Assembly (NCBI GenBank): GCA_027069645.1
Contig: JALXEI010000341.1
Coordinates: 1 to 35,064, forward strand
Direction: 5' to 3'
From: Hyphomicrobiales bacterium
GTDB taxonomy: Bacteria > Pseudomonadota > Alphaproteobacteria > Rhizobiales > JAKIUO01
Length of the DNA stretch: 35,064 nt
Both the position numbers and the translations under genes were made by a program. How positions within the stretch are numbered: position 1 is the first letter of the stretch; each line of letters begins with the position of its first letter. The notes below the pieces were generated by a model. That model worked only from the letters and a program-made list of their open reading frames with translations. It was not told the DNA's origin and did not search any database. This document shows, one piece after another, positions 32,285-35,064 of this stretch.

Positions 32285-33790
32285 ATGAAAGACATGAAAT
32301 TCCCCTATCTGGTAAAGCGCACCGACTCCCGTAAATGGTATCTGCGAATACCTGTCCCCGATGATTTGCATCATGTGTTTGGCAGACATGACAAATGTAA
32401 GAGTCTGCGAACAGAGGACAGAAAAGAAGCCGAACGCCTCTATTTTTCTCATCCCTTCGTTGCCGAATGGAAGGAAAAGTTTGAAGATGCAAGATTAGGC
32501 CGTCCTACAGGTTCAACATATGACAAGCTGAAACGCGAACGCTTGAAGCGTTTTCGAGCGGCTAAAAAAGACATATTCGAGTATGCTGATGAACACAGCG
32601 CATGGATTGATCCAGATTTTGCTTATACACACCCCGACGTGCACAATGAAAAACAGATTGTCGGTGATACTGAAAACGCGATAGCCCGCAAGAAGATTGC
32701 ACAGCTTTACCAGGACAAGGCTGTCGGGGTTGTCGATGCCAGAGAGGCAGATAAGCAGATTGAGGCGTTGCAACATCTGATTGCTGGCACTGTGCCAAAG
32801 AATGAACCTGAAGTCTCTTCCCTGCCCTCTCTGTTGAAAGTGCTTCCATATTATTATGCAGAATTCAAGACAACAGTTTCAAAACCAACATACAGAAAGA
32901 AAAAGCCGCATGTTGACTTATTCATCAAATGGGTAAAGGACAAACCCATAGATCAATATAGCCTGAAAGATGGGAATGATTTTCTTGAACGCCTGAAAAA
33001 GAAGCAGGCGAGGGGGAAAGCAAAGGGGCAGACATTAAGCCCGAACGCTATCAATGCTTACATGATTTCGGTTACTCAATTGTTCGACTGGTTACAGAAA
33101 AGATACGGGGATGCTGTTGTAAACCCTGCAAAAACAATTCGCGTGCCAGAAAAGAAGCCGATAAACACAAAAAAACCGCGTACTTCATTCACTACAGATG
33201 AATTAAACAAGCTGTTCCAGGTAGTAAAACCAGATCACCCGTTGTTTTGGGCTGCGCTGATTCCTTTATATTCGAGTATGCGTGTACAGGCGACATGCCA
33301 ACTTCGCAAACGCGATATAAAAAAGCGCGACGGAATATATTACTTTGATGTGCATGACAGGGGGGAAAACAAGCTCAAAAATCCAGGTGCGACAAGGGAA
33401 ATACCAGTCCACAAACGGCTTATTGAATTGGGACTGTTGGAATATATGGCGTCGGTAGAGGATTATCTTTTCCCGTCTATAGCTGACGGTGCAAGAGAAT
33501 ATCCAAACGGACACGACAGATGGGCTGATAGATTGGGATTGGCTTTCGCCAAACTGTTGAAGCAGGCGAAAATAAAGAGAAAGGAAATAACTTTCACTTC
33601 CCTTCGTCATACACATGTGGACGCTTCCCGGGAAGCCGGAATGAGCTATTCAGCCGCGTGCTGGATTCAGGGAAGGAAGGAAAACAGCTCTATGGCCAAT
33701 TATGGAGAATGGCGCGACCTGAAACGGCGTAAATTTGAGTTGGACAAGATTGAATATGATTTTGTATTGTCTCCACACAACGGCAAATAA
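32285..33790 (+). CDS. Tyrosine recombinase/integrase of a tRNA-Gly island
   Basis: About 501 residues from the ATG at 32285; an ATG at 32294 is an alternative. The N-terminus MKFPYLVKRTDSRKWYLRIP (phage-integrase arm domain with DDLHHVFGRHDKCKSLRTED) is typical of phage/island integrases. A SAM-like core-binding domain follows (YRKKKPHVDLFIKWVKDKPI, SPNAINAYMISVTQLFDWLQ). The catalytic domain has the first arginine in YSSMRVQATCQLRKRDI, then TSLRHTHVDASREAGM (R and H of HxxR-type box II) and MANYGE with the likely nucleophilic tyrosine. The final histidine/tryptophan position is a tryptophan (CWIQGRKENSS). The coding DNA is AT-richer than the upstream genes, a sign of transfer. The gene reads away from the tRNA. 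Confidence 0.92.
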   Translation: MKDMKFPYLVKRTDSRKWYLRIPVPDDLHHVFGRHDKCKSLRTEDRKEAERLYFSHPFVAEWKEKFEDARLGRPTGSTYDKLKRERLKRFRAAKKDIFEYADEHSAWIDPDFAYTHPDVHNEKQIVGDTENAIARKKIAQLYQDKAVGVVDAREADKQIEALQHLIAGTVPKNEPEVSSLPSLLKVLPYYYAEFKTTVSKPTYRKKKPHVDLFIKWVKDKPIDQYSLKDGNDFLERLKKKQARGKAKGQTLSPNAINAYMISVTQLFDWLQKRYGDAVVNPAKTIRVPEKKPINTKKPRTSFTTDELNKLFQVVKPDHPLFWAALIPLYSSMRVQATCQLRKRDIKKRDGIYYFDVHDRGENKLKNPGATREIPVHKRLIELGLLEYMASVEDYLFPSIADGAREYPNGHDRWADRLGLAFAKLLKQAKIKRKEITFTSLRHTHVDASREAGMSYSAACWIQGRKENSSMANYGEWRDLKRRKFELDKIEYDFVLSPHNGK

Positions 33791-33819
33791 AGCCCACACA
33801 GCGCCAAAATTACAAAGTA

Positions 33820-34716
33820 CTACTCTGACACTTCGCCAAGTTCAAAAAGCCTCTCCTCAAGCTCTGTGGCCGTTATAATACCTAATTCATACATGCCCTT
33901 ATACATGTCTATGTCTGACATTCGTTTTTCAATGGCTTTTTTGCCTTGAGACAACCGGGTTTTGCGGTTTTTTTGCCTTCCCCTCTTCTGCGCCCATCTT
34001 TCAGATGAAAAATCCTTTTCAAGCGTGTATGCAACAACTGTAGCTGGAAGAACTCTGGGGAGGTAGAATCCTTCACGCACTGGCACTTGTGTATATTCAT
34101 CATCCTGGGACAGTTTTAATTTTCCATTTTTGTCCTTGAGACGGTAATTTATTCCCAATCTGTGAGCTGCCACGGTTATAAGGTTGCGGTTCATATGTTT
34201 CCGTTGTTGTGAACAGTGCATCATTCTGAAAATGGCTATGAGCTGCACAATTTCGCTCATCGGGTAGAAGCGGTATGCGTTTGTTTTTGTTGTGCCCACC
34301 GCTCTTTTGAAAAATGTTGTAATGATCTGAAAGTCGCTCTCTATCTCTTCATCGGTGCCTATAATTGGTAGAGATAATCCGTCTGCGATTTGTTTGATTT
34401 CGCTTGGGGGTATTTTATCTGCAAGTTCTTTGTCAGTCTGTAAGGGTATGAAGTGAAACAGACTGGAATCTTCGCAGTGTCCCGTAAATACAAAAATTTT
34501 ATCGGTGTCATAGTTGCGCTTTTTACGTTTGTCCCAGACGATATATTCATATGTTTTGTAAGGAACTTTCAGTTCCGGCTGTTTGCCTGTTTTATCTTTG
34601 ATCAGGTACAAGGCGTCCATTTTATCCTTGCAAGGCGTCAGTGTGTTTTTCTCGCTATCATACACGCTAAAGATTACATATCGAGCATTTGGTTTTGTTG
34701 TCTGTATTATCTCCAT
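33820..34716 (-). CDS. Unrecognised AT-rich island protein
   Basis: About 298 residues from the ATG at 34716, with AGGA about 10 nt upstream; an in-frame start at 34758 is possible. I do not recognise a family. The N-terminal 100 residues look like alternating strands and charged turns (NARYVIFSVYDSEKNTLTPC, YIVWDKRKKRNYDTDKIFVF). A central stretch has aromatic and histidine-rich features (AYRFYPMSEIVQLIAIFRMM, HCSQQRKHMNRNLITVAAHR). The C-terminus is basic, then helical (RGRQKNRKTRLSQGKKAIEK, MYELGIITATELEERLFELG). It is convergent with the integrase gene (30 bp apart) and its promoter side faces an iteron-like region. A replication or regulatory role for the island would fit the context but is not shown by any motif. 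Confidence 0.6.
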   Translation of the reverse strand: MEIIQTTKPNARYVIFSVYDSEKNTLTPCKDKMDALYLIKDKTGKQPELKVPYKTYEYIVWDKRKKRNYDTDKIFVFTGHCEDSSLFHFIPLQTDKELADKIPPSEIKQIADGLSLPIIGTDEEIESDFQIITTFFKRAVGTTKTNAYRFYPMSEIVQLIAIFRMMHCSQQRKHMNRNLITVAAHRLGINYRLKDKNGKLKLSQDDEYTQVPVREGFYLPRVLPATVVAYTLEKDFSSERWAQKRGRQKNRKTRLSQGKKAIEKRMSDIDMYKGMYELGIITATELEERLFELGEVSE

Positions 34717-34744
34717 CCTATGTTCCTGTGTTGTTCTACTTGGC

Positions 34745-34769
34745 AAACCACGCTTCATGCGTGGTTTTT
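34745..34769 (+). terminator. Terminator-like hairpin in the leader of the unknown island gene
   Basis: AAACCACGC (34745-34753) pairs with GCGTGGTTT (34759-34767) around TTCAT, and a T-rich tract follows on the plus strand. It would stop rightward transcripts. On the minus strand the same hairpin is in the 5' leader of the gene at 33820-34716. Confidence 0.5.
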
Positions 34770-34777
34770 CATTTTTT

Positions 34778-34796
34778 GTTAAGAATGATTCTTAAC
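34778..34796. repeat. Perfect palindrome GTTAAGAATGATTCTTAAC
   Basis: Nine-base arms surround a single central base. The core GAATgATTC is shared with the palindrome at 34880-34896 (GAATcATTC). It is a candidate operator or origin-protein site upstream of the island gene at 33820-34716. Confidence 0.7.
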
Positions 34797-34879
34797 TAGA
34801 GTTTTTTTCGGTACCACTGTGTCAATTTCGAACCGTGAGAATGTATAACGGTGTCAAATTGTTGCTTTTTCCCCTCTAG

Positions 34880-34896
34880 TTGCGAATCATTCGCAA
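34880..34896. repeat. Perfect palindrome TTGCGAATCATTCGCAA
   Basis: Eight-base arms surround one central base. It shares the GAATSATTC core with the palindrome about 100 bp to the left, with different outer bases, as in two sites for one dimeric protein. Confidence 0.7.
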
Positions 34897-34906
34897 AAAG
34901 TTGTTT

Positions 34907-35058
34907 TTGTTCCACCGCTACAGCGATTTGTTCCACCTTGTTCCACCGCTTGAAAAAACCGGTGGAACACCCGGAACGCCCAATGGTAGGGGCTTTCGGA
35001 GGTTTTGTTCCACCGTTCCACCGAATCTGGGGATAAGTACCTATGATTTTGTTCCAAC
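34907..35058. repeat. Iteron-like cluster of TTGTTCCACCG repeats
   Basis: Direct copies lie at 34907-34917, 34928-34937, 34938-34948 and 35005-35015. A shorter copy (GTTCCACCG) is at 35015-35023 and a variant (TTGTTCCAAC) is at 35049-35058. An inverted copy CGGTGGAACA is at 34960-34969. No gene is seen between 34760 and the window end. The cluster continues to the edge of the window and may extend beyond it. Confidence 0.75.
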
Positions 35059-35064
35059 AGTTTT

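Noticed and set aside
34907..35058. The TTGTTCCACC cluster considered as a ParB parS site
   Set aside because: parS is TGTTTCACGTGAAACA. The present repeats share only a few bases and are mostly direct, not palindromic.

Overview
The window looks like a chromosomal segment of a free-living, respiring alphaproteobacterium. The clues are a DUF2312/GapR nucleoid protein, sdhC-sdhD-sdhA order, an FNR/FixK-type regulator, and moderately GC-rich coding DNA. I cannot name the genus from sequence alone.

Layout. (1) 1-1.6 kb: the end of glcE and all of glcF (glycolate oxidase). (2) 1.7-4.1 kb: a very basic, repeat-rich secreted protein of unknown function, then mobB. (3) 5.2-8.6 kb: a Crp/Fnr regulator, a CAP-domain lipoprotein, a small unknown protein, GapR and an N-formylglutamate amidohydrolase-family protein. 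(4) 8.7-12.4 kb: an OmpR-type two-component pair whose two genes are separated by a 157-bp hairpin element, then an anchored MsrA-MsrB fusion. (5) 12.7-15.1 kb: an OafA-type acyltransferase and a PEBP protein. (6) 15.2-19.5 kb: a disrupted succinate dehydrogenase locus. sdhC and sdhD are followed by a SUKH (SMI1/KNR4) gene, a small unknown gene and a GIY-YIG gene between two duplicated REP-pair blocks. sdhA comes next and no sdhB follows. (7) 19.7-31.8 kb: a HECAH metallopeptidase-like protein, then an exopolysaccharide cluster with a GNAT acetyltransferase, GT4 glycosyltransferase, VpsF/Wzy-like polymerase, Wzc-like co-polymerase with a degenerate nucleotide site, priming sugar transferase, cupin-like oxygenase, CelD/FemAB-like acyltransferase and Wzx-like flippase. 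(8) 32.1-35.06 kb: tRNA-Gly(GCC), a tyrosine integrase, an unrecognised AT-rich gene and a repeat-dense non-coding region. This is the left end of an integrated island.

The cluster in (7) has most parts of a Wzx/Wzy-type polysaccharide pathway: priming, transfer, modification, flipping, polymerisation and chain-length control. No Wza-type outer-membrane exporter is seen in the window.

The least expected signals are repeats. One family has the end motif GGCCGTAAACTCRTAAACAG. It occurs as a 157-bp hairpin, a 54-bp near-perfect palindrome and two solo copies, always at gene borders, and in three cases it supplies the stop codon of a gene. A second family (GGATCCCCGC...GCGGGGATGAC) forms REPIN-like pairs on both sides of the GIY-YIG gene, with a compensatory base-pair change between the copies. 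A third repeat cluster, TTGTTCCACCG iterons plus two short perfect palindromes, sits at the island end.
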